From: Fuerstiella sp.
Lineage (GTDB): Bacteria; Planctomycetota; Planctomycetia; Planctomycetales; Planctomycetaceae
Assembly (NCBI GenBank): GCA_022447185.1
Contig: JAKVAY010000054.1
Coordinates: 1 to 64,000, forward strand
Length of the DNA stretch: 64,000 nucleotides
Reading direction: 5' to 3'
Shown: positions 55,238-64,000 of the stretch, piece by piece
Numbering within the stretch: the stretch's first letter is position 1
Layout of the letters: every line of letters starts with the position of its first letter
Notes under the pieces: generated by a model
Told to the model about the DNA's origin: nothing
What the model saw: only the letters and a program-made list of their open reading frames with translations
Databases searched by the model: none
Made by a program: the position numbers and the translations under genes

Positions 55238-56250
55238 TCACCACGCTGATTCTTTTTGCGTCGTTCGCGCTTTTTCTGACCGGAATGCAGCTGTCTGCAT
55301 TCTTCAGTGGGTCCGAAACCGGGTTCTATCGCGTGAGCCGACTGCAACTGACGTTGCTACAGCAGCAGGGAGATGATGCGGCCCGTCAGCTGGTCGACTT
55401 CGTCCGGCACCCGGAACGTTTCGTAGGCACCACAATGGTTGGCAACAATGTGGCCAACTACCTGACGACGGTGGCCATCGGACTATTTGTGGCCGAAGCC
55501 AGCGGTCATCTCGGACCTGCTGGCGGAACTGAAATTACAACAACTCTGATTCTGGCCCCGATCGTATTTGTTTTCGGTGAGTTGATACCGAAAAGTCTGT
55601 ACTATCGATCACCACTGTCATTGTTGCGCCACAGAAGTTCGACATTCCGATTCTTCTACTATCTGTTCCTCCCGTTGAGTTTCCCACTCACCCTCATCGC
55701 CCGTGTCATTTCCAGATTCGCGGGACAGGAACGCCCCTCAGTCGACACAATGTTCGGGCGAACGCGCATGTTTGGATTGATCGCCAGTGGAGAGCGCGAC
55801 GGAATACTGACGCAGGTTCAACGTCGCATGGCGGATAATCTCATGCACTCCGGAAGCCAAACACTGGCGGGACTGATGGAACCTCCCGATCGCATCCCAA
55901 GAGTGAAGCATTCTGCAGGCCTGAAGACAGTACTCGCCGTTGCAGCCGCAACTGGCAGCGCCTGGGTATTCGTCCAGCGGGAGGGACAGGAAGTCACCGG
56001 TGCAGTTCGAGTATCAACGCTGATGTTGTCCCAACTCTCTTCTGCTGCAATCCTGGAACCTCTGCCTCAATTCAGCAAGGAAACGCATCCCCTGGTCGCA
56101 CTCTCTGAGTTATTTCGGCAACACGCGCAGTTTGGAATCGTACGTAATGATGGAATCATCGTCGGAGTCATCCGCCGCAATGTCCTCAGCAATCAGCTGT
56201 TGATGGCCCGGAAGGCGCCTGCCACTCCAAAGACGGAATGGGAATTGTAG
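55234..56250 (+). CDS. CNNM/DUF21 protein without CorC_HlyC domain
   Basis: A 338-residue relative of the preceding protein. The DUF21 membrane domain (about 10-190) carries FFSGSETGFYRVSRLQL and FVFGELIPKSLYYRS. A CBS-type segment follows (about 205-330, with LAGLMEPPDRIPRVKHS). The C-terminal CorC_HlyC domain of its partner is absent. CNNM-family proteins can dimerise, so the pair may form a heterodimer. It starts within the upstream stop codon and ends 13 bp past the start of the next membrane gene. Confidence 0.88.
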   Translation: MITTLILFASFALFLTGMQLSAFFSGSETGFYRVSRLQLTLLQQQGDDAARQLVDFVRHPERFVGTTMVGNNVANYLTTVAIGLFVAEASGHLGPAGGTEITTTLILAPIVFVFGELIPKSLYYRSPLSLLRHRSSTFRFFYYLFLPLSFPLTLIARVISRFAGQERPSVDTMFGRTRMFGLIASGERDGILTQVQRRMADNLMHSGSQTLAGLMEPPDRIPRVKHSAGLKTVLAVAAATGSAWVFVQREGQEVTGAVRVSTLMLSQLSSAAILEPLPQFSKETHPLVALSELFRQHAQFGIVRNDGIIVGVIRRNVLSNQLLMARKAPATPKTEWEL

Positions 56251-57452
56251 TGCAGCGACTCGATGTGATTTTCCGAACGGCAATCGTAGTCGAGCTGGTC
56301 CTGATTGCCACGACCTGGCGTCTCTGGCTTGGTGCCGCACAGTTCCCTCGTGTTCCCCTTTTTGCAGTCTTCCTTCCGATACCTACGATTGTCGTTCGTA
56401 TCGTGTCGTTGGCACTTATCGTGGTTTTACTGATCGCTGCCACATCCGACTGGCGTGAACGTTCGATGCCTGGACGGCGGATCTCGGCAGTGATGCTCAC
56501 ACTGGCAGGCCTGGCGGTCTGCTGCAATCAACACTGCCTGCAGCCGTGGCACTGGTTATTCATGCTTACGATGTTGTTCGGCACGATTATTCCGAAGGAA
56601 GATCTTTTGGATGTACTCCGGCGGCTGTTGCCGTGCATTTACGTTTTCGCCGCTGTTTCTCGTTTCGGTCCGGACATCGATTCCGGAATGAACCACACAA
56701 TTGTGTCAGAGTTACTGGACTTTGTTGACCTCACAAGTCTCAGCACATCGAAAGAAATCATGTCCTGGCTGTGTCTTCTCACGACAATGACTGAGCTGAC
56801 AGTCGGGCTCCTGTTATGGATCTCCCGGACGCAGCAAATCGGCAAGGTAATTGCAGTCACACTGCACCTCGTTCTGATCGCAGCCCTGGGCCCATCGGGA
56901 CTGAACCAGCTTCCAGCTGTGACCATTTGGAACGTCTTTCTGGCCTTATGGATTATTTTTCTGTTTCCCGGTCCGGTGCAGCATCAGAATCAGACACCAC
57001 CATCGGCTGCCGTACTTACTACCACGGCCTTTTGTGTGATCTGGTCAATACTTGCGTTGTTTGGTGTCACGGACAACTGGACCGGCTGGCAACTCTATTC
57101 CCCTCGTCCGGAAACCATTCAGCTCCAGGTACACTCGGATGCCATTGCTGACTTGCCTGCGTCAGTGGCTCTGTTTGTGTCTGAAACAGATCCCCTCGAT
57201 GAATGGCATACTGTGCGAATTGATCGCTGGAGCCTGGCTGCTGCAGGCGTCCCCATGTATCCTCAAGCGAGGTTTCAGCTGGCCATCGCTCGGACAGTCA
57301 TCAGTAATCTGGGCAACGATGACCACGTGAGGATCCGGCTGAGTACGCCAATTGGACCCAGGTGGTGGCAGCGAACGACAGTTGAATTCGCCGGAAAAGC
57401 GGCGATCAGAAAAGCCGCAACAGTCTGCTGGCTCAATGCCACAGCCCGGTGA
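56238..57452 (+). CDS. Multi-pass membrane protein of unknown function
   Basis: A 404-residue protein with about eight hydrophobic helices (about 15-300) and a soluble C-terminal domain (about 285-404, with WTGWQLYSPRPE and DEWHTVRIDRWSLAAAG). The WQLYSPRPE pattern is reminiscent of HTTM/VKGC-related proteins, but that is not enough for an assignment. It overlaps the upstream CNNM-type gene by 13 bp; a GTG at 56250 is a non-overlapping alternative start. Tight packing suggests a shared operon. Confidence 0.6.
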   Translation: MGIVVQRLDVIFRTAIVVELVLIATTWRLWLGAAQFPRVPLFAVFLPIPTIVVRIVSLALIVVLLIAATSDWRERSMPGRRISAVMLTLAGLAVCCNQHCLQPWHWLFMLTMLFGTIIPKEDLLDVLRRLLPCIYVFAAVSRFGPDIDSGMNHTIVSELLDFVDLTSLSTSKEIMSWLCLLTTMTELTVGLLLWISRTQQIGKVIAVTLHLVLIAALGPSGLNQLPAVTIWNVFLALWIIFLFPGPVQHQNQTPPSAAVLTTTAFCVIWSILALFGVTDNWTGWQLYSPRPETIQLQVHSDAIADLPASVALFVSETDPLDEWHTVRIDRWSLAAAGVPMYPQARFQLAIARTVISNLGNDDHVRIRLSTPIGPRWWQRTTVEFAGKAAIRKAATVCWLNATAR

Positions 57453-57542
57453 TTGCACTGCCTCCAGCTTCAGCGGTGTGTGACAACATGCCCGATGGGA
57501 AAAGCCGAAGTGTTCCTGTTTATCGAAACGAGTACCGATTGA

Positions 57543-58322
57543 TCAACTGTTGAACTCTGGACGACGGCCACCAAGTTGTTCTTTCATTCGTGCGACAATA
57601 CTACTGTGCATCTGGCTGACACGGGATTCCGACAAACCAAGCGTTGTTCCAATTTCCTTCATTGTCAGTTCTTCGTAGTAGTACAGAATGATGATCAGTC
57701 GCTCATTCCGATTGAGTCCTCGCGTGACGAGTTTCATGACGTCCAGTTTCTGGATGCCATTTGTTGGATCTTCACCTCTGGCATCTTCCAGAATGTCTAC
57801 TTCGCGTACATCTTTGTAGCTGTCGGTTTCGTACCATTTCTTGTTCAGGCTCACCAGATTTACAGCACTGGCTTCGGCCTTAAGTTTTTCGAATTCCTGG
57901 ACCGGAAGGCCCATTTCAGTCGCTATCTCCGCATCCGTAGGCGGACGCCCGACCGTCGCGATGACTGCTTTCCGCGCGGCCTCCAGCTTGCTGGCCTTGC
58001 TGCGTACCAAACGAGGAACCCAGTCCATGGTACGCAATTCGTCCAGCATCGCCCCGCGAATACGCGGCACACAGTAGGTTTCGAATTTTACGCCGCGTTC
58101 CATATCGTAGGCTTCAATAGCATCCATGAGCCCAAAGACACCAGAAGAAATCAGATCGTTCAGATCGACACCTTCCGGCAGTTTGGCCCACACGCGCTCT
58201 GCATTGTATTTGACAAGCGGCAGATACCGCTCCATCAGCCGATTCCGCAGCGCCTGATTCCGCATGTCCTTTTTGAATTCAATCCAGACATGAGCGATAT
58301 CTTCACTGAGCTTGCTGGTCAT
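57543..58322 (-). CDS. fliA: Flagellar sigma factor FliA (sigma-28)
   Basis: A 259-residue sigma factor of the FliA/WhiG type. Region 2 shows YLPLVKYNAERVWAKLPEGV, GVFGLMDAIEAYDMERGVKF and YCVPRIRGAMLDELR. Region 3 shows RPPTDAEIATEMGLPV. Region 4 shows YYYEELTMKEIGTTLGLSES with RVSQMHSSIVARM. It directs late flagellar and motility genes. GGAGG lies 5 bp before ATG 58322, fixing the start. No flhA, flhF or flgM is next to it, so it is detached from the usual flagellar operon. Confidence 0.95.
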   Translation of the reverse strand: MTSKLSEDIAHVWIEFKKDMRNQALRNRLMERYLPLVKYNAERVWAKLPEGVDLNDLISSGVFGLMDAIEAYDMERGVKFETYCVPRIRGAMLDELRTMDWVPRLVRSKASKLEAARKAVIATVGRPPTDAEIATEMGLPVQEFEKLKAEASAVNLVSLNKKWYETDSYKDVREVDILEDARGEDPTNGIQKLDVMKLVTRGLNRNERLIIILYYYEELTMKEIGTTLGLSESRVSQMHSSIVARMKEQLGGRRPEFNS

Positions 58323-59283
58323 TCAATCCTCCATGACGAACATCGCACCAGATACGGTTGCCACCTGGTATCCGATAATTTCGGAACCCTGCCGGCCTCC
58401 AATCCAGTAAAACCGGTTCAACGCACCGGGTCTTCGGATTCACCTGACACAGTCCTGACGTGGACTGGTATGAGTCAGATGGTTTCGAGTGCTGCTCTTT
58501 TCTCCCGCGATCACTGTTCTACTTCTCAACTTCATCACATCGCAGTGTAAGACCGGCAGAAATTGCCAATCTCGTTTCCCTGCGAGAATGATTTCAGTCA
58601 GGCGAGCATTTCCGCGACACCTGTCCTGCTCACCGGCAATCACCGGACCATCACTTAAAATGACGATCCCCGCATAGTGGTACCGACGATCCACCGGTTG
58701 ATAATTGAGCTGCATTGGAATTGTCCATAGCGATGGAAGACGGAAAAACGGACTTTCTGATTCATCGACATCAGTTCGGCAGAAATAACCGAATCCGTTT
58801 TAAACCGTCGGCAGTTTCATCCAACCACACTCCCCATGAGACGCCGTTACACATTTCAAGTCGCACAAATTGCAGAATCAGGACCCACAGGGATTCAAAT
58901 GAGCGACGTCTCACTGATCGCAATTGGTCACAAAAGCACTGCTGCACCACAAACCGCGACTCAGGCAGTCGGAGTCGATCCGATTGCCGCAGGCAATTTC
59001 AGTATCAGCTGTCTGCCCTCTAACACTACCGACCTCATTTCACAGCCGAATCTCCGTCCAAACAGAGAAACCAGGAAATTCAGACAGAATTAATCGGTGC
59101 CGAATGACCGGGCAAAGTGAGCCGATGCCAATCTCTGAGTTCCCTAAAAAACCGAATACCAGCCCCAAGTCGGTATTTGACTGCGCTAATTCCTGATACT
59201 TTGACGCTGGGGTGGTCCGTGAGTTCATTGACAAGTGTCGCTGACGGACGACATGTTTTGGGGGCGGACTTAAAGGGTTAACA
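58323..59283. other. Long intergenic region between fliA and the FabH-like gene
   Basis: About 960 bp, the longest empty stretch in the window. Small frames are present (58440-58715 minus, 58836-59093 plus), but none has a recognisable domain or good start. No RNA gene, IS or repeat was found. It may hold a decayed gene or unknown RNA. Confidence 0.4.
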
Positions 59284-60468
59284 GTGGACGATTTTGCTGG
59301 GGTCGATTCGGGAAGTTTGGGAATTTCCACAATCGTCGACGTCTACGATCAGTGCGATCTGTTTGATCTGCTGGACGATGACGCGGTACTTGAGCTGTCG
59401 CGACTCGGTGGTTCCACCGGCTTTTCGGGTCTTTCGAGCATCAGAAAATCTACAGGGATCCGTACGCGCCGAATTTTACGAGAGGGTGTTTCCGTCTCGG
59501 ATCTGGCGATACGACTTTGCGAACGCCTCGAGTACGACGCCAATACAGACCTCCGTGAATGTCATTCCATAATGCTTTGCCATTCGCACACGGACAAGAG
59601 TGCCTGCCATCGACTTGCTCGATCGATCGAATCCTCCCTGGCATTGCCATCCGGATTGGTCACCCCCTTTAACTACGGATGCACAGGCTTCCTGAAGCTG
59701 CTGCAGGAAGCGAGTGTCGAGTTTAATCACGTACCACCCGGTGGGCGCATTGCCCTTCTGTCAATTGAAACTCCGGAGTTCTGGCACGACGGATCTGACC
59801 GATTATTTTGCGGTCTGATTTCCGCAGGCGCGGTTGGCGCTATCCTGGAGCATGACGGCCGAATGCCACTCGATCGTATCGCTACGGATGATTTTTCCAT
59901 TCCGCAGAATCAACGCCCCAATTCCGATCCACTGTTTCGCACCGACTATTCAGATGGATTCACATTCCGTGGCAGACCAGCCCGTCGCACTGTGATGAGG
60001 ATGAATCCGGAATCTGTATTCATCAATGCGATTGAGTTGATGCTCGCGAATTTGCGTGCGGCGATGGATTCGTTTGACCCGCAGCCGCACGAACGCGTTG
60101 TCGTCATCCCTCATCAACCCAGCGCAAAACTGCTGAAGGCACTTGTTGCCACAGGTCAGCCGGAATTCCCTCAGGTGGAATTCCTTAATAATCTGTCAGA
60201 ATATGGAAACGTCATCTCGGCATCCGTCCCTACGGTGCTTTCCCGTCTGGACGAAGTACTGGATCAAAACGGACGGAAACCGATGAACGATGGCGATCAT
60301 CTGGTTCTGCTGGCCGCCGGTATCTGCATGGCCAATATTGCCGACCAGATGTCGGCAGGCTTCGCGCATGTTCGCTGGTCTCGGGTTACCTCTCCTCTGG
60401 AACTCCAGTCCGGTGTAACACCACGCCGCGGACATCCGGAACGAACGTCAATGACCGCTTCCACCTGA
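59284..60468 (+). CDS. FabH-like beta-ketoacyl synthase III (thiolase fold)
   Basis: A 394-residue protein from a GTG start preceded by AAAGGG. It keeps the FabH catalytic triad pattern: cysteine 133 in NYGCTGFLK, histidine 277 in IPHQPSAKLLKAL and asparagine 309 in EYGNVISASVP. ALLSIETPEFW, SAGAVGAILEHDG and GDHLVLLAAGICMANI complete the fold. The N-terminal part (about 1-80) diverges from canonical FabH and lacks its usual start, so it may use an unusual acyl donor. No acyl carrier protein or other FAS gene is nearby. Confidence 0.8.
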   Translation: MDDFAGVDSGSLGISTIVDVYDQCDLFDLLDDDAVLELSRLGGSTGFSGLSSIRKSTGIRTRRILREGVSVSDLAIRLCERLEYDANTDLRECHSIMLCHSHTDKSACHRLARSIESSLALPSGLVTPFNYGCTGFLKLLQEASVEFNHVPPGGRIALLSIETPEFWHDGSDRLFCGLISAGAVGAILEHDGRMPLDRIATDDFSIPQNQRPNSDPLFRTDYSDGFTFRGRPARRTVMRMNPESVFINAIELMLANLRAAMDSFDPQPHERVVVIPHQPSAKLLKALVATGQPEFPQVEFLNNLSEYGNVISASVPTVLSRLDEVLDQNGRKPMNDGDHLVLLAAGICMANIADQMSAGFAHVRWSRVTSPLELQSGVTPRRGHPERTSMTAST

Positions 60469-60531
60469 GACTGTTTTGGTGTGGATACTGTGTTTCCCAG
60501 GGAACTCACCCGAGGAAAATACCGAAATCTG

Positions 60532-61290
60532 TCAGGCTGCGTGTCCTGGCACTCGAATGAGGACCGCCACGTGGCACTGCTTCACGCCTGCTTGTGTCAG
60601 CATTCGCACCGCTTCATCACAGGTGGCCCCCGTGGTCAACACGTCGTCGACCAGCAGAATTCGCTTGCCGTATACGATGTGCGAGTCACGAATTCGAAAT
60701 GAGTTGCGCTGACTCGCCCGTCGGTTGGAAACAGACGCCCGTTTCTGGAGTTGTGTGCCTCTTGACCTTCGCAGGATATTTACGTCGACTGGCTTTTTCA
60801 GTGATTGGCCGATCTCCGATGCGAACAAAGCTGCTGGATTGAAGTTGCGCATGATCCGCCGGTGCCAGATCTGGGGAATCGGAATGATGCGATCAATATT
60901 CAGAGACCGAAGTTGCCCGGTACGAACGTCAACGAATACCTTTGCCAGTGTCCGAATATTGTTTGAAGAAGACGACCACTTTCCTTTTAACAGCAGTGTC
61001 TGCAGGGCTCCTTCGTACATTGCCAGACACGTCACGGATTTGAAACAAAAACGTCGCCCTCGACAGTGTGGACATTTTCCTGAAGGGTCGGCATGGGGCC
61101 CCAAAGAGGCACCACAGTTTCGACAGGGCACCATCTCCGGCGGATTCACAATCTCAAGACAATCGATACAGATTGTCGGTGGCACGTTGTCCGGATTGCT
61201 TTCCGTAGCAGCCCGGCAAAGCAGACATTCTGATGGCAGCAGCCACTCAAGGAAGTCCCGGGATGTCCCTCGAAACAAAGATCGCAGCAC
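60532..61290 (-). CDS. comF: ComF-family phosphoribosyltransferase-like protein
   Basis: A 252-residue protein from a GTG start. The N-terminus carries zinc-type cysteine pairs (CLLC, CIDC, CRNC, CPHC). The C-terminal phosphoribosyltransferase domain has the PRPP-binding motif ILLVDDVLTTGAT (about 209-221) and the ComF pattern RIIPIPQIWHRRIMRNFNPA. In competent bacteria ComF assists DNA uptake after ComEC. It lies 12 bp after the thiE fusion gene and is probably co-transcribed with it. Confidence 0.92.
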   Translation of the reverse strand: MLRSLFRGTSRDFLEWLLPSECLLCRAATESNPDNVPPTICIDCLEIVNPPEMVPCRNCGASLGPHADPSGKCPHCRGRRFCFKSVTCLAMYEGALQTLLLKGKWSSSSNNIRTLAKVFVDVRTGQLRSLNIDRIIPIPQIWHRRIMRNFNPAALFASEIGQSLKKPVDVNILRRSRGTQLQKRASVSNRRASQRNSFRIRDSHIVYGKRILLVDDVLTTGATCDEAVRMLTQAGVKQCHVAVLIRVPGHAA

Positions 61291-61302
61291 TTGGCGAATC
61301 CT

Positions 61303-62964
61303 TCAATCCCCGTTAAACCACTCGCGCAGAGTCCGGACGATTCTACCCGGTTCTTCAGCACCAATCACAGCCGACGAGACTGCAATTCGCCTGGCACCAG
61401 CTTCAACAACCCGTTCGACTCGATTCTGATCGATTCCACCAATCGCCAACCAGGGCTTCGTCACACACTTTGCAGCATCCAGTAACTCCAGTCCTGCAAT
61501 GCTGTCGAATTCTTTAGTAATGGACGGAAAGACCGGTCCAACCCCCAGGTAGTCCGCCGCTCGCGCATCCGCTGATTCGATATCTGCAGCATTGTGGGTC
61601 GACAATCCAATCAACAAATCGGGACTAATCAGACGGCGGATATCTCGCACCTGACAATCGTGCTGTCCCAGATGGACTCCATCTGCTCCGCTGAGGTAAG
61701 CCACATCCGACCGATCGTTCACAATGCACAAAGCATTTGCCTCATGACAGACTTGGGCCAGCCATTCAGCTCGCAACAGAAGCTCCTGGTCGTCCAGATT
61801 TTTCTCACGTAGCTGAATCATGTCTGCTCCTCCCTGCAGGCACGATTCGACAACCTGTTTCCAGGCATGCCGACATCCTTCTTCCGTCACCAACACACAA
61901 ACGTTGACCCGCCGGAGCCGCTGTCGTCGGAAATCGTTGCAGTCGCCTCTCATCAGCATGCGTTGATGTATCTCATATGCCCGGTATCGCAGTTGCTTCA
62001 TTTCGCCTGAAAAATCAGGGCTGATCAGTTTGCCAAATTCTTCGAGGCTCCGGAGAGACTCCTGAACTCTTTTTGAATTGGCATGTACGATGTCCATTGT
62101 CCCGTGGCGAATTCGTTCCACAGATCCCGTAAGCTCCGTTCCAAAATCTCCCGAGACATCCCGTTCTGCCACGATGGAATGACTCTGAGCACGATCCGCT
62201 CTGACCGTTGCCAATTTTTGCTCCAACACCGCCAGACGGTGCCGGAAATCCTTCAACTCGCGTATCAGCGCGGCATCGTCCATTACAAAACGCGCACAAT
62301 CCTCCAATACACGAATTCCTTCCCTCGCTCGATTCATACAGGCATCCAGCACACGTGCTGGTGTGTAAGGCATTTCGCTCGACATTCTGAATTGCTCAAC
62401 GTTTGAAACGTCTTCTGCTGATTCGAGAGTAAACGGAACCGTGATTGGTTCGGCAGCCATTTCCGATCTGGTGCAATTCGCCAGCATGAGCTCCGCTGTA
62501 ACACCCTGTTGATATAAAGTTCGACAAACCGGTGTATTGAATTGCAGTATCGCCGCAAGAAGATGTTCACTGGAAATGCCTTCGGACCGCAGATCCTGGC
62601 GAGCAATTCGTCGTGCTTCAGCAACGATCCGGGCCACCGCAATCGGGAGACGCTGTATCATCTCGGCAGCTGAAACATCACCGGCAGCGTCGATATCCGT
62701 CACGCTGGACAATTCTTTTGCCGGGGCGGAGCAATGTGATCCGACGTTTGCCGGGGTCACACCTGCGGATCTCAACAAAGATCCCGCCAGGGATTCTTCA
62801 TCAAGAAGAGAACAAACCAGTTGTGCTGCGCACTCAGCGAGGTCTTCCGATCGACAGGAGTCTGCAACGTACTGCAGAATTCTGGACACAGACGGTGTCA
62901 GCAGGAGATCTCCATGATCACAACGCAATTCAATATCTCCAAACAACTGTCCAATTTTGTGCAT
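61303..62964 (-). CDS. thiE: Thiamine-phosphate synthase fused to Clp-N-like and ThiE-associated domains
   Basis: A 553-residue protein from an ATG; a usual ThiE has about 210 residues. Residues about 23-74 and 107-160 resemble the two repeats of a Clp N-domain (ARIVAEARRIARQDLRSEGI and SSEHLLAAILQFNTPV compare with ClpC's ARKVMQLANQEA and GTEHVLLGL). Residues about 200-340 match the helical region found before ThiE in many planctomycetes (NRAREGIRVLEDCARFVMDD). The catalytic barrel (about 352-553) keeps QLREK, VNDRSDVA, GADGVHLGQHD, GLSTHN, LGVGPVFPSITK and AIGGI. clpC itself begins 565 bp away in the opposite direction, so domain capture from a neighbour is plausible. comF follows 12 bp later. 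Confidence 0.88.
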   Translation of the reverse strand: MHKIGQLFGDIELRCDHGDLLLTPSVSRILQYVADSCRSEDLAECAAQLVCSLLDEESLAGSLLRSAGVTPANVGSHCSAPAKELSSVTDIDAAGDVSAAEMIQRLPIAVARIVAEARRIARQDLRSEGISSEHLLAAILQFNTPVCRTLYQQGVTAELMLANCTRSEMAAEPITVPFTLESAEDVSNVEQFRMSSEMPYTPARVLDACMNRAREGIRVLEDCARFVMDDAALIRELKDFRHRLAVLEQKLATVRADRAQSHSIVAERDVSGDFGTELTGSVERIRHGTMDIVHANSKRVQESLRSLEEFGKLISPDFSGEMKQLRYRAYEIHQRMLMRGDCNDFRRQRLRRVNVCVLVTEEGCRHAWKQVVESCLQGGADMIQLREKNLDDQELLLRAEWLAQVCHEANALCIVNDRSDVAYLSGADGVHLGQHDCQVRDIRRLISPDLLIGLSTHNAADIESADARAADYLGVGPVFPSITKEFDSIAGLELLDAAKCVTKPWLAIGGIDQNRVERVVEAGARRIAVSSAVIGAEEPGRIVRTLREWFNGD

Positions 62965-63529
62965 ACAGACACGTCAGATCATTCGACCTGGACTCGAACA
63001 GTCAGTTTTCAGCGTCCCCAATGTCGGTTGTCCCGGCAAAACATCAGAAATCTGCCGAAAAAAAATGACTGGCAAATCCCATTGTCACCTGTCCGAATTG
63101 TGGAAGACGCCGAACAAGTGTTTCGGCCAATCTTGTCGATCCTCGCCGTGAGTCATAGAATTCGGCATGTAATTCGCGGAATCAAACGATTTCAGAGCTG
63201 GCTGCCACAGTGGCGGTTAGGTCGTGGAGATTAGTTATAAAGTGGGGTTGAAAGGAACCTAATGATTTCAACGGATGTAGCCACAGAATTCACAGGGTGA
63301 CTCAATGCGGTAAGCTATTGTTCTCCCTGTAACCGATATCGAACCTGCGGCAATTCTTTGTGCACACGGGTTAATCCGGATCCGGTACAAAATCTGGCGC
63401 TAGATTGACTGTAATCGGCCACAGTTTCAACCGTCGACCACCGACGGACCCAGACAAATCATCAGCCTGGACAGTTCCAAGAGCTGACAAGCTTGTTGTT
63501 GAGACACTCTTTAACGAGATGGAAATCGA
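62965..63529. other. Divergent region between thiE and clpC, with a zinc-ribbon relic
   Basis: About 565 bp. The part near thiE contains a probable frameshifted zinc-ribbon remnant (62999-63158). Further on, TTATAAAG lies near 63236 without a good -35 partner. A short imperfect hairpin (GCCGAA/TTCGGC, 63109-63127) is part of the relic. No CIRCE-type heat-shock operator (TTAGCACTC repeat) was found before clpC. Confidence 0.5.
62999..63158 (+). pseudogene. Frameshifted zinc-ribbon gene remnant
   Basis: Three successive frames together spell a zinc-ribbon domain of the planctomycete type. The first (from 63001) reads SFQRPQCRLSRQNIRNLPKK, where the R codon CGT is one transition from a cysteine. 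The frame then breaks at a run of eight A (63058-63065), continues as MTGKS, and breaks again. The third piece reads IVTCPNCGRRRTSVSANL and ends at TAG 63156-63158. The order F-x-C-P-x-C, then a GK turn, then CPxC follows the known consensus. The match is by eye; sequencing error at the A run is possible, but two breaks plus a lost cysteine favour a pseudogene. Confidence 0.5.

Positions 63530-64000
<471 letters not shown>

Noticed and set aside
57576-58550. 324-codon plus-strand open frame
   Set aside because: It runs antisense across fliA, whose sigma-factor motifs and strong ribosome site are clear on the minus strand.
61303-62964. Assembly artefact joining clpC-like sequence to thiE
   Set aside because: The frame is continuous, the Clp-like part differs clearly from the clpC copy next door, and the middle ThiE-associated domain is in its normal place.
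62965-63529. CIRCE heat-shock operator before clpC
   Set aside because: The TTAGCACTC-type inverted repeat was looked for and is not present.

Overview
The window looks like chromosomal DNA from a planctomycete (order Planctomycetales in the broad sense). The best evidence is the set of lineage-typical secreted proteins: three DUF1549/DUF1553 (PSCyt2/PSD1) proteins with PSCyt1-type haem sites, two twin-arginine DUF1501 proteins, a haem protein with WD40 repeats, a PPC-domain protein and TolB-like propellers. Genes are loosely packed on both strands, with many 300-900 bp gaps. I found no rRNA, tRNA, CRISPR array or insertion sequence. At least three gaps seem to hold decayed gene remnants. The genus cannot be named from sequence alone.

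Layout. 1-2097: a DUF1549/DUF1553 gene cut by the left edge. 2.5-5.5 kb: nrdR followed 8 bp later by comEC. 5.6-9.6 kb: pterin dehydratase, a LarA-like (DUF2088) protein, a citrate synthase homologue with a degraded active site, and mobA. 9.7-16.6 kb: a YkgJ cysteine-cluster protein, a secreted leucine-rich-repeat protein, two Nramp-like transporters (one with a calcium-loop-like insertion) and a secreted propeller-like protein. 16.7-22 kb: YhdT-PanF-like symporter pair, a dihydroorotate-dehydrogenase-family protein, and ricT with a Minf_1886-family gene. 22.3-26.9 kb: a membrane protein with two anti-sigma-like modules, a membrane-anchored STAS protein and an orphan GspE/PilB-type ATPase.

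27-34 kb: Rieske ferredoxin with a MIP18/DUF59 protein, purine nucleoside phosphorylase, a GT39-like membrane glycosyltransferase, a sulfatase remnant and recQ. 34-47.5 kb: two convergent surface/secretome clusters. One is plus strand (PSCyt1-DUF1549-DUF1553, DUF1501, DUF1501, TolB-like). The other is minus strand (PPC, Ig-like-DUF1549-DUF1553, PSCyt1-WD40). 47.8-51.8 kb: hydroxyacid-oxoacid transhydrogenase, a nitrilase-family amidohydrolase and an aldo/keto reductase. 51.9-57.5 kb: a DUF1501 remnant, a small lipoprotein, bioD and an overlapping trio of two CNNM/CorC-type proteins plus a membrane protein. 57.5-64 kb: fliA, a FabH-like ketoacyl synthase, comF, a three-part thiE fusion and the start of clpC.

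The most unusual item is the thiamine-phosphate synthase (61303-62964). Its N-terminus resembles the Clp N-domain repeats of ClpC, and clpC itself starts divergently 565 bp away. Other points worth attention are the Nramp paralogue pair lacking the classical metal ligands, the citrate synthase homologue without its catalytic histidines, the STAS/GspE cluster, and the fossil genes (sulfatase, DUF1501, zinc ribbon). All functions are inferred from motifs read by eye; no database search was run.
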